A stretch of DNA of 64,000 nucleotides from Cardinalis cardinalis (GCA_014549065.1 JACDOX010000084.1:1832215-1896214); one strand, 5' to 3'; positions 11,901-25,090 are shown, numbered from the stretch's first letter. Program-made: numbers and translations. Notes: generated by a model not told the origin, from the sequence alone.

Positions 11901-14900
11901 CANGCAATACCTTAGGCCCTCGGTGTGTTTCACCAATAAGATCCTTCTCTCTGATTATGAGGACACAGTGATGTCAGCTGAGNGTGCTTGTCACGCACAT
12001 ACTGGAGGTAGAGCCATTAGCATAGATCTTCATCAAAAGACACTTAGACAAATTTGCCTCACCTCGGGCTTGCCTCGAGCTACCACATCAGTTGTCTGCT
12101 TNCTGCAGCTCGGTTCAGGTGCAATAACTCTTCCAGCTGTGGAACTCAGCAAGACACTCGAATCCAGCCAATATTCCACTGGGGTGGATTATTTCAGCCC
12201 CTTCACAATAAGCAGAAAACCCACATGACTAGTCTGCATTTATTCTTTTTAACTAATTTTGTTTTCCCCTGCCAATATACTGTTCCTTGACCTCTAAAAA
12301 TCTCAGGAATAGAGGATACCATTGGGAAATGCATAAAACTTATCTTAATTTAGCAGTGAAGTCAAAGTTTATAAAAGTAAAGGAAGAGTACAGCCAGATT
12401 TGGCCTCTTTTTCTTTTTTTCCTTCTCATAAACAGCTAAAATTAGCCAAAACCTACAACTTCAGGGGAAAGGAGGGCAGCAAGGAGTGGGGGGCAAATGC
12501 AGAACTATTCCCATGTCAAGTCACATCTAGTGAAAATGTTTGATCAGGAAGAATAGGAATTTTTTTTAAACAATGCAAGGTTTCATATTAACATTTTCTA
12601 ACTGTAGTAATTTCAGAAATGCTGATATGCTTCATTTCTACACTATTTCACATTAATGTTTTGCTCTAACACACAATTTTTTAAATTAATAAAAACTAAA
12701 ATGAGGAAAAGAAGTTGAAAATATTAAATAGATAGAAGACTGAATGTTTCACATTTATACAAAATATTTAGAATTCCCACTACGCCATTTTTATGATTTG
12801 ACAACTAATCCAGGAAATCCTGGTTGTAGGAATGCTGTAATTAATTCACCCAGTCTATCTGCTGAAGTTCTAAATTGAAAATTTTCTCTCCCTCAGGTAA
12901 TGTAACCTCACCTTGGACAAGGCCAACAGAAAAACAAATTGTGGGGTGTCTACCAATTTACCCTATGTGAAAGCCTATTAACCCATTTCACTTGTAGTGG
13001 TGTTGATGTTTGCACCTGACAATAAAGTGCTCTCAAATCCAAGAGAAAACTGTTTTAGATCACTGCTTTCTTCACGCATCTCTGGAGAACTAATCTGAAA
13101 AAGCTTCTCTGGGGTTTTCAACCAGGAGACAAAAGTACAGCTTTTACTAACACTTTTCTGCCATGTCCAGGCACAGGACTTTTTAGCAACTGAGATACAG
13201 CAAGAATTATTACCATCAATTGTCTTCTCAAGGAATTGGCAGTTTAGAGACAAGAAAAATCTCCACACCCTACCTAATCACCTATTCAGCTCTGCACAAA
13301 GCAGGCAGTGGATAATATGAAATGAAACTGCGAACAGCTCTCATTTTCCTGAGCAGCTAAAGTGCAGTTTTAAACATGTAATAGATATTTTACCTTCACC
13401 ATTAACAAGCAGAATACATAAAGTATGACTGCCTTGATATCTGCTGGGCACTCAAGCTTAGACTTTCATTAACGACCTCATTAGCAATAAGAGATACACA
13501 GTGTGCTGCATTATGAAAATGATCATAAACCTGTGCTTTTGGGAGCCACTGTACATCAGCTATATGCCTGTTTCTTTGAACTTACTGGAGGTAATCTAAT
13601 CAAAATGCTAACAAACCTGTTTTCATATGATCACAGAAAAAAACCCGCACACTAAGAAAAACAAGTGATAAGCAACAGATACTCCTAATTGTCCTTTCAT
13701 GCACATTAGANTGATACTGAAGAAGACATCTGTATTCTGCAGAAAGCAACAGCAAAACCAACAGACATGACTGCAGTCAAGAAAGCACAATCCAACACTC
13801 CCAGAAGCTGGAGTTAGTATCTTCAATAGCTCAAGTTTTGGTTATTGATCAGCCCCACCTTCATCCCCAATTATTTTGAGCAGGTTCCTTACCCCAAGCA
13901 GTGCCACACAAAATCTAATGTTAACAATTGCTGAGCATCTAAAAATCTCTCAAAGTCAATGGTGAGAGTTTAATTCTAGGAAACATTATAAAGTATGGAA
14001 GTGTAGAGAAAAACCTGAAGGGATGGGATCTCAAGCCAAATTGAGTTTGAGAGAAAAGAGAGAGAAAGGCTGCTTTTTTACTCCTCATGCCTAACCACAA
14101 GTAGCTTCTCAATCCTATGGACCTCCTCAGCTGAGTAGTCTCATTCTGAGGGACACTGGAGTAACCCAGAGAAAACTAGTTATTGTCAGACACTTGAAGA
14201 ATACAATGCCCATCAGCAATTTACTTATCAACAGTAATTTGCAGTTTTCACTTTCTTGATTGATTGCTTGGAGTTTATTTTTTTTAAATACCCACTAATT
14301 TGTCTTCTGTATTTTTCTGTATCATATATATTTTTCCTCTTGGTTCTTATATCTTCCTTTTTGTGTTCTCAGATCACCATTTGCCATCATTAAAATTGTA
14401 TCCTGAAATTTAGGAAATGAGTGTTGCTGCATGCCTTGAAGCTTCAAATCCAAAAATAACTCANTCATTGGAGGAAGTAAAGGGATATNTTTCTGTTTTG
14501 TTTGAGGATTTTTTTTTAATTTTTCTATTTGAAAAGTAGCCTAATATCCTCTTGTGTATGTCACAAGTTTCCATTTTAAAACACCATGCTCATAGGCCTG
14601 AGAATCAGAGGAATAAAAGCACTGAGACATTGTTTTTCCACTCTAACAACATGAAGAATAAACTGTTTCTCTAAATACATTTAGGGGAAAAAATAATAAT
14701 TCTTGGACAGGAATTTAATGTGCCAAGTTTAAATTCTCTGCAAATCAGGATTGCAGAATTGCCCACCTTTGAAACAATAGTTCACAAGTAATGCATCCTT
14801 CACTGAAACATTGAAAGTGATGCTGCTGGGAGAGAGACTGAATGCATGTAAATTAAAGACATATTGCAAGATTTGATCAGTCCTATCCAGCGTTCTTAAA

Positions 14901-15200
14901 GCATTCTCAAAACATGAGATCTGAGCAGACATCATCTATCTGAATAAGTTTGTTTAAAGTTAAAGGTTGTTTATTAAATATTATTTGTGCACTGTTAAAC
15001 TTCAGAGGGAGAAATATTAAACGTGTCTGGGATTCACAGAGTACACAAAACAGGCACCAAAATTGTACAGTTTGATATATAACTTCCTATAGTGGATAAA
15101 TCCATGAACATCTGCTAAATATGTAGAAGACTTATTACATTTTCATATGGTTTACTTAATATGTAGACTTCCCAATTTGGCAAACAAAGCCTGACTATGG
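5945..15200. other. Unique sequence, no gene recognised
   Basis: No recognised exon or repeat family was found. The largest frame (minus, 7923-8465, 180 codons) has no discernible domain and includes an ambiguous base. An AATAAA at about 6505-6510 follows a 100-codon plus-strand frame (6209-6508), but nothing supports coding there. The 9760-9786 stretch is a short impure (A)nG run. Intergenic or intronic DNA is likely. Confidence 0.5.
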
Positions 15201-15215
15201 GGAAAACTTATTTCA

Positions 15216-15245
15216 TTATTTTAAACCCTTTTGGGTTTAAAATAA
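15216..15245. repeat. Perfect 13-bp inverted repeat with TTTT loop
   Basis: The left arm TTATTTTAAACCC (15216-15228) and right arm GGGTTTAAAATAA (15233-15245) are exact reverse complements separated by four T's. It is too short for a microRNA precursor. It might be a cruciform-prone palindrome or the core of a decayed transposon end. Confidence 0.85.
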
Positions 15246-15249
15246 CCTT

Positions 15250-17775
15250 TGGAGGATGCATGAATATTTCCTATCTTCCCTGTCACCTGATTGAGGGGAA
15301 TAGTTTTTGAACTGTTAAACTGGCTTAAACAGAGAATTTGTGTCTCATGTCCTCTTTAGAGGATGGAATCTTTGTATTTCTCTCAGCAACTCCCAGAGCA
15401 AGGTACAATGCTGCATATTATCTCTCTCCAAAATTTTGCTGATGGATTGAGAGAGTCAACATAGATCCTAAAACAGTTCAAGACCCTCCCAACCCCTGTG
15501 GGAGAACTCAGCAGGTTCTCCTCCCAGGGCACAGTGAAGTCAGACATTTATTTTGGCATCCAGAAAACTCTTTCTGAAATCTGCAAGAAACTTGGTAAGT
15601 TCCCATAGTCTGGGAAACTGATGAAATACTGTATTTTTTTTCCTGCCATCAAGCAATAATGCTCTGTCAGAAACAGAAATACAAAATTTGGGCACAGGGA
15701 AATCCTGCTTTTGGGAAGTAAGGGAAATGAAGTTGCCTTCCCCCGCTTCATTTCTGTCGTTCTTGTTCATGCAAATGAGCAGTTAAGCTTCATCAGCAAC
15801 AGTGAAATTGATTTCCCTTGTTTTGGATGAACATTTGAAAGTGAAAGAAGCTCAATTCAGAAACAGAGAAAGCTCAGATTTTTCCTGTTCAATGCCAGAG
15901 ATGTGCATCTCCAGTAACTATCAAGAGCATGGCTGAAAGCACATCAGGGACAGAGGGCTACTCTCCAGAAGCCTAACTAGCATTTGCTGTCATTTACTTC
16001 ATCGCATGAGCAATCAGGAGTGGCTTTTAGCCCAAGAATTATCATAAATAGGTAAAATATTTCTTAAACAAAAAGATAACTTCTCTCCTAGCAAGCTCTC
16101 CATACATATCACTTCTGATCTTGGGCCAATAAATCCTTTCCTTGAAATAGGCATACTTACATAAACAATCTTTCTTTTCCTTCTTTCTGACCCTTACTAC
16201 ATTCCTTTATACTTTCTTAGAAAATNGGGCTTAGTTTTAGGTGAATATTTGTTATCAGGAATTTGTAAATGGTTCTGGCAAGACTGTAGGAACAGGTGGA
16301 TTTTGGAAGGAACCTAGCCATACAGGATAACATTCAACAGTTTAACTGAAACGCTGATTTATCAGTACAGCCCTCCACTTCCAGAGTTACTTCTTTCTAG
16401 AGAATTATTCTTGGACAATACCTCTAACTCTAAATGGCTGCTCTCAGCCATACAAACACTTAAGGTAATGTCAATCAATTCTTCTTTTATACCCCGTAAA
16501 TCCATCTTCATCCCAAACTCTCAGTCATGATTTGATGTCATAACTCACCAAGGTCTCCAGGACAGGCAGACCTTTTTATATAATTTTTTAAGCTTTTACT
16601 AGGTTCTCTAGACTGTGACCAGAGTCAGAGATTGACAAACAAGTATGTATACTGATAAACGGAAACTTTCCTGCTAACTTAATATCTCAGCATCTTGGTG
16701 AAATAAACATTAATTTGAATGTACAAAGCCCTGGGTCTGTTACTGTATTTAATATTTAACATTTGTGTATTAGAACCACAGATGGGCAGGCAATAAGCAA
16801 TAGCTGTTGGGGGAAAACATTATTACTCCTTGTACAAATACATCCCTAAGATAACTTAAAATATTCCCCTGCCAGAATGGGACAGATAACGATTTTCTTG
16901 CAGTCTGAGAAGTCCCAGATCACAGATGGCCAGCTGAATAGTGGCTCAAGTAATGCTAAGCAATGAACAGCTGCTAACAATGAGGAAATTGTGCTTATAA
17001 GGCCTGATTCAATGCCCATTGAAGTCAATGAAAATCATATAAACAAAAGTGAGTGCCCTACTGGCACTATTCTTTGGCAAGAAGCCAGAAAATCAGATAA
17101 CAAAATATTGTTTAATTCTCCCTACCAGAATACTCACTGCCTTCATGGGGAAACAAACTTTGATCTCCAGGCAAACCTAGAAGGACCCTAGTGAAGGCAG
17201 CTGCATTTAAAATGCTAAAGTATGTTAAAATAAAAGCATTACGTATCTTAAAGAGAATTATGTTTTCATTTAGAATGACTACAGACATTAAGGGATCTAT
17301 TTGATTTTCTCCCAGATCACAGGCACATTGTAGAAAAAATAATATCTATAATTATCTATAATATCTATATCTATCTGAAATAATATCAGTATCCAATTTT
17401 GAAAGACCACTACCTGTAATCCTTCCTTTCATTACATGCTTATTAGGAAATGACCCTACTCTTGGTTAGAGCACCACCACTGTTATTCCTATTAATATGC
17501 ATCTATGAAGAATGTATAAGAGATCAAGCATCTACCTGGAGTGTTTTGTAGTCATTGCTTTAGCTGCATGAAGGTGGCTACCAACAAACAAGGAAGAAAG
17601 TCAGAGAGCTAGAGACAGCTCCGTTTTTGGAACATCACACAAAATAAATCTCTTGTGGGTTTTCTTAAATCAACAAGTATGAAGTGGCAGGTATCCAATT
17701 TTTAAAGTGCTTAGAAGGAGCAGCACTGAAAGCCTAAACATAACATTTACAAACTTTCTATCCCTATCCTAACCA
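15250..17775. other. Unique sequence with a possible ancient MITE scrap
   Basis: No gene was recognised. At about 17003-17034 the motif GGCCTGATTCAATGCCCATT followed by GAAGTCAATG resembles the 'cattgaagtcaatgg' palindromic core that I recall from Chompy-type and related amniote MITEs. At 17335-17390 there is an impure ATCT/AATAT simple repeat. The MITE assignment is tentative. Confidence 0.4.
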
Positions 17776-17779
17776 CAGC

Positions 17780-18515
17780 TGAGTGCCCGACAAGATCATG
17801 GAACAGTTCCTCCTGGAAATGTCATATGCTAGGGCACATGAAAAATAATGAGGTGACTGGTGACAGCTACCATGGCTTCTTCACTAAGGGCAAACCATGC
17901 CTGAAAATATCAATGACCTTCTAGCGTGGGGTTACAGCAATGGTGGACAAGGGAAGGGCAACAGAAGTCAACTACTCGGACTTGTGCAAAGNATTTGACA
18001 CTGTCCTGCAAAATCTCCTGGAAAATAAACTGGAGAGACATGGATCTGATGGATGGGCCACTCAGTGGATAAGAAATTGGCTGGATGGTTGCANTCAGGG
18101 AGTTGTGGTCAACAGCTCAATGCCCAACTGGAGACCAGCGATGAGTGGCATTCCTCAGGGGTTGGGACAGGAACTGACACTGTTAAACATCTTTGTTGGC
18201 AACACAGACTGTGGGATTGAGTGCACCTTCAGAAATTTTGTAGATAACAGTAAGCAGTGTGATGTGGTCAACAGGCTGGAAAAAAGTGATTCAATCCAGA
18301 GGGAACTTGACAGGTTTGAGAGTAGGGCTGTGCAAACCTCATTAATTCAACAAAGCCAAGTGCAAGGTCCTGCATCTGGGTGGGGGTATTCCCAAGCACA
18401 GGTACAGGATGGAAGGACAAGGATAAAGGCTAGCCCTGGTGTCTATGGAGAAAATGCTCCATTATGACCTGGCCATGTGTGCTTACAGCCCAGAAAGCCA
18501 ACTGTTTCCTACCNC
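17780..18515 (+). mobile_element. CR1 LINE fragment, decayed ORF2 reverse transcriptase
   Basis: CR1 is a non-LTR retrotransposon whose ORF2 encodes endonuclease and reverse transcriptase. This piece covers only the middle of the RT domain. A frame open from 17940 to 18467 reads, in family order, FDTV, LERHGSDGW, WIRNWLDG, SGIPQG, NIF, GIECT and then FVDNSK where active CR1 has FADDTK, so the catalytic Asp-Asp pair is damaged. A frameshift near 18340 moves the family signature into the next frame, where FNKAKCKVLHLG is readable from 18346. Upstream DNA (17785-17940) matches the CR1 'catggagcag...cacatgg...ggcttcac' region with stops. Downstream 'cagcccagaaagccaac' fits CR1 up to about 18508. 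Both the 5' part and the 3' UTR are missing, so this is a dead fragment. Confidence 0.9.
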
Positions 18516-18519
18516 CTCT

Positions 18520-20145
18520 GACNAGGAGGCCAGTAATTGTCAACCANTTATTTCAAGGAATGCCACATTACAGATGGGAACTCATTCACTGAATTGTTTC
18601 ATAGGCCAGTGCTCATCAATTTTGCATAGGCTGCTTTGTTTTTAGAGGTAATTCCTAATCCTAACTCACATCACAGACACACATCTCTGCTTGGATTAAT
18701 TAAGATCTCAGAGAGAACCTTCAGCAATAGAGGGTAATGGACCAGATTTATAAAAGAGGCCATTCCTTCAGCTTGCTCAAATGCTCTGCTCTTCTGGGTG
18801 TCTTTTCAGTCTCAGGGACAGAAGAGGTACTTCTGTGCACCTTCACAGATTCTCCTTCCTGCTGCAGAGTGTGTTTATGTTCCATAAATGAATGAATGCA
18901 TGGGTGAATGCCCACCTGAAGTCAGGTCATATGAAGCAAGGAATCCCTTCTGCNATTTGCATAGGCTGAAGGCAGGCATAGTGCAAATAACTTTTGCAGC
19001 TGTATGAACATTCTCCANTCTCTGCTTGCATTGTCCAAGTCATCCTGTTCTGAGGCTTCAGAAAGAGCTGTAAGATGTGGCTAATCACCTGATTTACTAA
19101 TTATGTTGTTACAAAAAATGCAAAAGATTGGATTGGGAGCACCAAGGGACTACAGGATGCCTCAGCAATGATGAGCATAACAGAGCTTAGACTACCCAAG
19201 GGAAAGATATTAACCAGCATAAGATGGGTGCTNACTCCAAGGGAGCCCTGATGGCATTTCTGACTGTCCCTGTCACTCACAGCATGCACCTNCCACTCCT
19301 GCCACCTGGGACTGACAGTTTTGGTTCAGAGCCAACTTGAAAGGACACTTCTGTTGAGAAGCTCTTCCCCAGGGATAACATTGTGTTCCTGATGAGTGAA
19401 CGGTCTTCTGGCTGGTCTAGCACTGCCAGAAAAAATCCCTTCCCAGCACAATCTGGCCTGAAGCCCTGCTGTTACCACTACTGTGCCATTATATCCTGTA
19501 GAGAGAGCAGGAGCTTTCCCAATGTGGAATATTCTTCCACAGTTGCTGCTTTAGGCTGCCCTGGGCAAAAAAAGACCAAGAGCATAAGACAAAAGTGCTC
19601 CTGCTATAGCCACCACCTGCCACAGAGGAAAACACACCTTCTGGCATTTTGGTTGAGAGCTGGGCAGCTCCAGGAAACTCCATTTTGATTTTTCAGTCTG
19701 CTATGAGCTGTCAGCAGCCTGACGTGATACACTGAGCTAATCACATCTGCCCCAGAGGCTGACATGCAGCCTCTGGCCTATGGCATCCTGGAATGGAAGT
19801 GTTTGCCAGGAAAAAGATAAAAAGGGAAAAAAATCAACTCCAGAAACCAGTTATGGATGATGNAAATGAAGGCACTGACTGATGCAGGAGGATGAAGCCC
19901 CACACACTCACCAAATGTCCAGACAACAGTTCCCACATGGGCAGAACAGTTCAGGTTTTCCACACTAGCACCCACTCTTACACATCCAATGCCACGCAAA
20001 AACCAAGTNAAGGATTTCCCTCCCACCTAAATGAGTTTGCTGAGGCAGGCATCACCTCTTTTTGAGAGCACCAGACCAGAGGATGAAGACCCTCAACTTT
20101 TAGGGTATTTTCCCTGAAAAGACTTGGTCTTCTCCCTGTGGGCCT
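18520..20145. other. Unique sequence, no gene recognised
   Basis: Slightly richer in GC than the surroundings, with several short overlapping frames on both strands (for example 19383-19688 +). None resembles a known protein, and no convincing splice-site pair brackets them. I see no repeat family. Confidence 0.45.
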
Positions 20146-20149
20146 TGGA

Positions 20150-20260
20150 CCTAAAACACCAAAAGATCAGTGTCCAACAGGAAGGTAGTGGCACACCTAG
20201 GGACTGAATTTGGGTCTCCCAAATTATAGATGTGCTTTGAGGCCACTGGACCAGCCTCAC
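20150..20260 (-). mobile_element. MIR-type tRNA-derived SINE (MIR1_Amn-like)
   Basis: Read on the minus strand, the segment gives GGTCCAGTGGCC, then AAAGCAC, GGGAGACCCAAATTCAGTCC, TGCCACTACCTTCCTGTTGG. This follows the amniote MIR layout: tRNA-like 'ggtctagtggttaaagcac', the B-box region 'gggagacctgggttcaatccc', then 'tgccactgacttcctgtgtgacc'. The B-box is mutated and the core tapers off near 20150. It is an ancient, inactive non-coding insertion. Assignment rests on remembered consensus order, not on an alignment. Confidence 0.7.
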
Positions 20261-20264
20261 TTGT

Positions 20265-21175
20265 TAATAATTAGAAGTTTAATGGTATTACTGAAATTGC
20301 AACCAAATTTTACTCAGTTAGACTGATCAGTATCTAATTTTGAAAGTAGTTATATGTACTGACAGGATGATTACAGCTTTATTCACCCATTTTANACTCA
20401 AATTTAAAATAAAATACACTGAGATTGTATCACATGATAAATTGTAGTCAGCTCTTGAGTCTATTTCTTTCAGATTTAATTCTAACATTGTGAAGCTGAC
20501 AGCTTCACACAGCTTGAAAAAGGAGTATTATACACTCCTACAACAGAAGCTTGACAAAGGGACATTTGCTTTGAGGCCTGGAAGGTCCCAAGCTACTGGC
20601 TCCTAACCAGAGTCTGGCTACTGATTCACTTTAAAAATCTGTCAAAAACTTATATGTATCTACTTACAAATTCTCACTTGTATTCTTAGCTAGGAGAGAC
20701 TAGCATGACAATAATTTTATGTATGGCTTAGAAAAGTCTTTAGACTTAGTACCAGTGAATTTTCCAGTGATGCTGTGCAACTCAGCCCATGACAGCAGAA
20801 GTGCCCAGTTCTGGCACACAAGGAGAACCTGGCAATCAGGTAAGTAAATGGTTCCAAATAGTCCNATCTTGTTTCTAAGATGATCTTTCTACTAAACACA
20901 ACCTACAGAAAAAGAAATCNATTTTATAGAGTAATTGTGGTTGTTACCAGTTCAGAACTACCTGCTTAACTCATGTATATTTCCAGTCATATATAAAGCA
21001 ATTCTTACATATGTGTGGCAGCAGCACACTGTTAACACATCTCCTTGCGTTTAAAAGTAAACCTGTCCACGTGTGTACCGTACAAGCGCCCTTGACACGA
21101 GTTCTCGTAGCACAGATGTCCACATCCCACGTGTGCAGTTTTCATCTGTGCTCTGAAGCTGCTACCACGTTTACT
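20265..21175. other. Unique sequence with two CACGTG boxes
   Basis: No gene was recognised. CACGTG occurs at 21068-21073 and 21128-21133, both in the context CCACGTGTG, just upstream of a CpG-rich cluster. These are canonical E-boxes for bHLH-zip factors of the Myc/USF type and could belong to that cluster's regulation. A splice-like segment at 20768-20839 (TTTTCCAG acceptor, CAG|GTAAGT donor) has no other support. Confidence 0.4.
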
Positions 21176-21179
21176 TTCC

Positions 21180-21465
21180 CTTTGGTTTTCCAGTGAGGAG
21201 GTTTCGCTTGTTCGAAGCCCGCTTTTATTTGGAGTTGTTTCAGTGCTGGCCTTCCCGGAGCCGGGAGGGAAGAGGCGACTGTTGGAGAGTTTGTGCCCTC
21301 TGCTGTTCGGCGCTGGGTACGGGAGCCCGGCAGGACGGGGCTACCGCAGCATCCCAGCCTCGGCTGCCTCCGAACGAACCTCACTTCGGCAGGATAAAGC
21401 ACCTCCCCCTCCTCTCCTTCGCCGTGGTATTCGCAGCAACACGCTGGACANAGATCATGATCTCC
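21180..21465. promoter_or_regulatory. Small CpG-rich cluster, possible promoter or enhancer
   Basis: By hand count about 20 CpG in 285 bases, against very few in the neighbouring kilobases. Both strands have open frames (minus 21142-21483; plus 21193-21471 and 21243-21581), as expected of GC-rich DNA, and none resembles a known protein. It could be an orphan CpG island, the first exon of an unannotated transcript, or a fragment of an old GC-rich insertion. No GC box as clear as those at 5.4-5.9 kb is visible. Confidence 0.55.
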
Positions 21466-24400
21466 TTTTAAGAGCACCTGCACAGTTTACAGGCAAGATT
21501 TTAGCTTTGGGGATGATTTCAGCAAGATCTGTATCAACTCAGCGGCTTCCAAAACCGATGAAAACTCTGGATGTGGCATAACTTTGTGTTTTCATTAGTT
21601 CAAATCAGCAAAATTGTACAATGGTAACTTCAGAAAAACAAATCATTTCTTGACCAAATTCCCNGAGTGCCAAAGCTGAGGACATACTCTTTAGCCTATA
21701 CCAAAGTACAGAAGCTCCCATCAGCNTGGCTTTCAGATGGCTTGTTCACATCTCCTGTTACCATGGCTGTAGTAAATTCTTCAAAATCCNAACTAAAATC
21801 AAATTTGTGGGCATAACATTAACACTCAGGTATGCCCACGAGCACTAAATCTTTTGCCNGGGATGACTCAATTACAAATTTCATCAGGCAAATTCTGAAT
21901 AGAAACCTGAGCTTACTCTCCTCCCTTCTGAAATCCACCNAGTGTCTACAGTTCATTCTAAAGANGGTCAGATGTAGGGTTGTTCACTTTGGTGTGATTT
22001 AAGATCGTTTGCAAGGATTTTAGTGATCCCAGTCCTCAATCAGCACCAATCCACTATCAAAGCTATATACCTGCTGCATTGCCATTGCTCAGGAACTCTC
22101 ATTTTGGAAGAAGATTCTCAGCTCAGCTCCTACAACTGATAATGATACCAGAGATGACCACCCCCTATCATTTGTAGCATCCACACCTGAATAAGAGAGT
22201 TTTTGGAGGAGACCAGTGGCATCTGGTGCCTATGACCTCTCAAACAGGCTCTTCCACCCTGCTTACCCCCATGACCCTGCTAAGACAGCTCCTTTCCACT
22301 TTGCACTGGCTGCAGGCAAGTGATAAAGCTAGTTTAAATGCATATTCTGACTTAAATAAGCAAGGTCCTTTTATTTATCCTTTTGGAGGAACCATTTTCC
22401 TCCAATTCTCATAACTTTCCCAGTGTTCTGATGGAGCTATTTCTTCTTACNTTTTTAAAGGAAAACACAGTGATGAAGATCTCATTTACAAAAGTGCCTG
22501 AATCTCAGCAAATTAATCTTGCACNATAAAATTCAAAAGAGTAAGTTACCATTTTTCACCACTATAAGAAACCANCCCAAAAAAAAGAAAAAAAGCTCAA
22601 AGAAATGCCAAAAAACAGAAATAAAAAAAATTAAAAAGGAAAAAGGGCAAGAGTTAACAAAGGATTTGGATTCAATAAACTGTTTCAGTGGAAAGTTAGG
22701 AGCCTAAACACTGAATCTGAGCCTAACAGCCCTTTGCTACCATTATATTCANTTGAATGTTGAGCACTGTGTCATTAAATGAGAGCATTCAGACTGCGCA
22801 CTGCAGTAATANTTCAAAGTGTTTACATTTCAACAAAGCCTTCTCTTGTGTGTTCTTCTAACCATAACAGCAAATTCAGACATTTTATAAACACAGATTT
22901 GTTTTTAATTAAGGAATTTCACAGCAGTGAACTCTGATCTCTTAATATTACAAATCTGAAAGCATCACTATTACAGCATGTTAAGAGGTTATTCTCTGTA
23001 TACTTCATACTCAGTGTAAGTGACATTTCCCCCAAAAAAATGCCACAGGGCCAGCAGNCATTGCACAAAGAGAGAGTGGCAACATGGCCCTTCCCTGCAG
23101 CTCTGCAAGAAAGCTCTACCTGTGACTCAGGAGAACACGCACAGACACACTGCTTTCAGAATGATCATGATCAGCTTCTGTGTCCCTGAGAAATTCTGTA
23201 TCTTTTAAGAAAAGCATAGCTGAAATCAATACTTATCTGCCAAGGAAAGTGAAGGGATTTTGCTTTAGTGCTGTGGGATTCATTTTCTTGAATGTCAATC
23301 ATATGATAATTTTCACAATTCCAGCACTGCAGTCTAACAAGTGCAATAATCTGTGGCCCAGACCTCTTGCCAAGCAGGAGTGAGTTAAGCAGAAAGACAG
23401 GACACAAGAAAGGAGCAAAGAAGTGTATGTTTCACCTGATTTGACCAGTATGCAATTTTACACTTGAAAGGAAAACTGGGGAAAGCTCGATCTGGTAGAA
23501 ACAGTTGGCAGCAGGGCCTGTTTGCAGCTAAGAAGCCAAAAGAAGGATTGTATGGCAACAAGGCTTCTGGTTCCTGCATGAATTTCAAATCACAGCATTA
23601 TGTTTAACCTCAGAACATCTGAAAGGAAACGATGAACAAGCACCAGTCACCAATTAGTCATTATTTCTTGGACAGTTCATGGAAAACCAAGATGCTAGGT
23701 CAGATCAGAGTTTTGTAGCTTCTGTCAAAGCCATGGGGCTTTCCTCAGCAGCCCCTGGCTTTTCTGTTCCACCTGAACATACCCAGAATGGCACAGGAAG
23801 GGTGGCAAGTCTTACCCTGGACTGAACTTTCAAGTATCTCACATTACCTGGGGCACACACTCTTTCCAGCAAGAGGGCTGCTTCCAGTGCCTACCTGGCT
23901 ACAAAACCAGAAAGCTGTCATCAATCTCAGCATGCCCTTTGCTATTCTCAAAAATTTTTCTTCCTGAGTCCTNCATTGTCACAACTAGACTTGTTCACAC
24001 AACACTGTGAAGCATTTCCAGGTAGTCTAAAACCAAATCAGGAACAGAACATGAAAAGGAATTTCCCTGCACCAGTTGCTCCACAGGTAACAGCAAATAT
24101 GAAACAAGACAACCCCATGCAGTCTGTGAGCTACCCACAGGCTGAAATTACAGGCAGTGCACCATCTCTGTAATGGCTTCTGTCATTCTCCCTCAATTTC
24201 TGCTTGCTTAAAGGCTTTAATGATACTATTAGCAAAACCCTTCCATTTAAGCTTAAACCCATCCTTTAATAACACAGATGGTTTATCTGACCTTTAGCAT
24301 CTAATCTGGATTTGTGGCATGTGTCCTCTATGAAGTCCTAGGACTGTGTGGAGCAGCACAATGCTGACCACTGGTCAGAACTCTTTGCTTTGCCTTCTGC

Positions 24401-25074
24401 CACCCAGGGGTAATTGAATCCTTTCTCCTGTGAACCTCCCCGGGTCTGAACACTCCCTGACACTGATGATGAGGACAGCAGGAAGCATGGAAAACAGGAT
24501 ACTGCAGGAGCACCCTGACAGCAAATATTTGTGTCACTGTTCAAAATAAGCATGTAATGCTTATTGTATTACAGAATTTAATAAAATATAATAAGCTGTA
24601 ATCAGATATTTCAGGTAGAATATAAAGTAAATGCATTATAAATGCTGGAGAGTAACTAGAATTGATTAAACTGGATAATGCTGTTAAATGATATTTACTG
24701 CTAAAAGCAAAGATTTTTGTTAACCTGGCATGCAAAACTGACAGTGTATTCAGAATAGTTTTGTTTGCAGACAAAATCATATATTACTATCTTTNTTCTT
24801 TGGTCAAAATGATGAAAATACACAACAGATCTTTTCAAAAATAATAAAAATTGCTAGCAACTGAAAATATACAATCATCTAACATGTAAACCACCTATGT
24901 GACNTGCTGTGGCAGTATCTGACTGCCAAAGCTAATGAGATTTTCCATGTCCACTGTCATTCTGGCTTGTTTTGGACAGAAGTTGTTTCTGTAACACTTC
25001 AAACTAAATCTGTTCCAGGAAGAGTCTGGGAGAAGCAGTATACCGTACAGTCTCCTAATCACATATTTATTAAC

Positions 25075-25090
25075 AAAAAAAAAAAAAAAA
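25075..25090. repeat. Poly(A) run, 16 bases
   Basis: An uninterrupted A16 tract. No retrocopy could be recognised in the 300 bases to its left, so it is listed only as a homopolymer. Confidence 0.85.
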
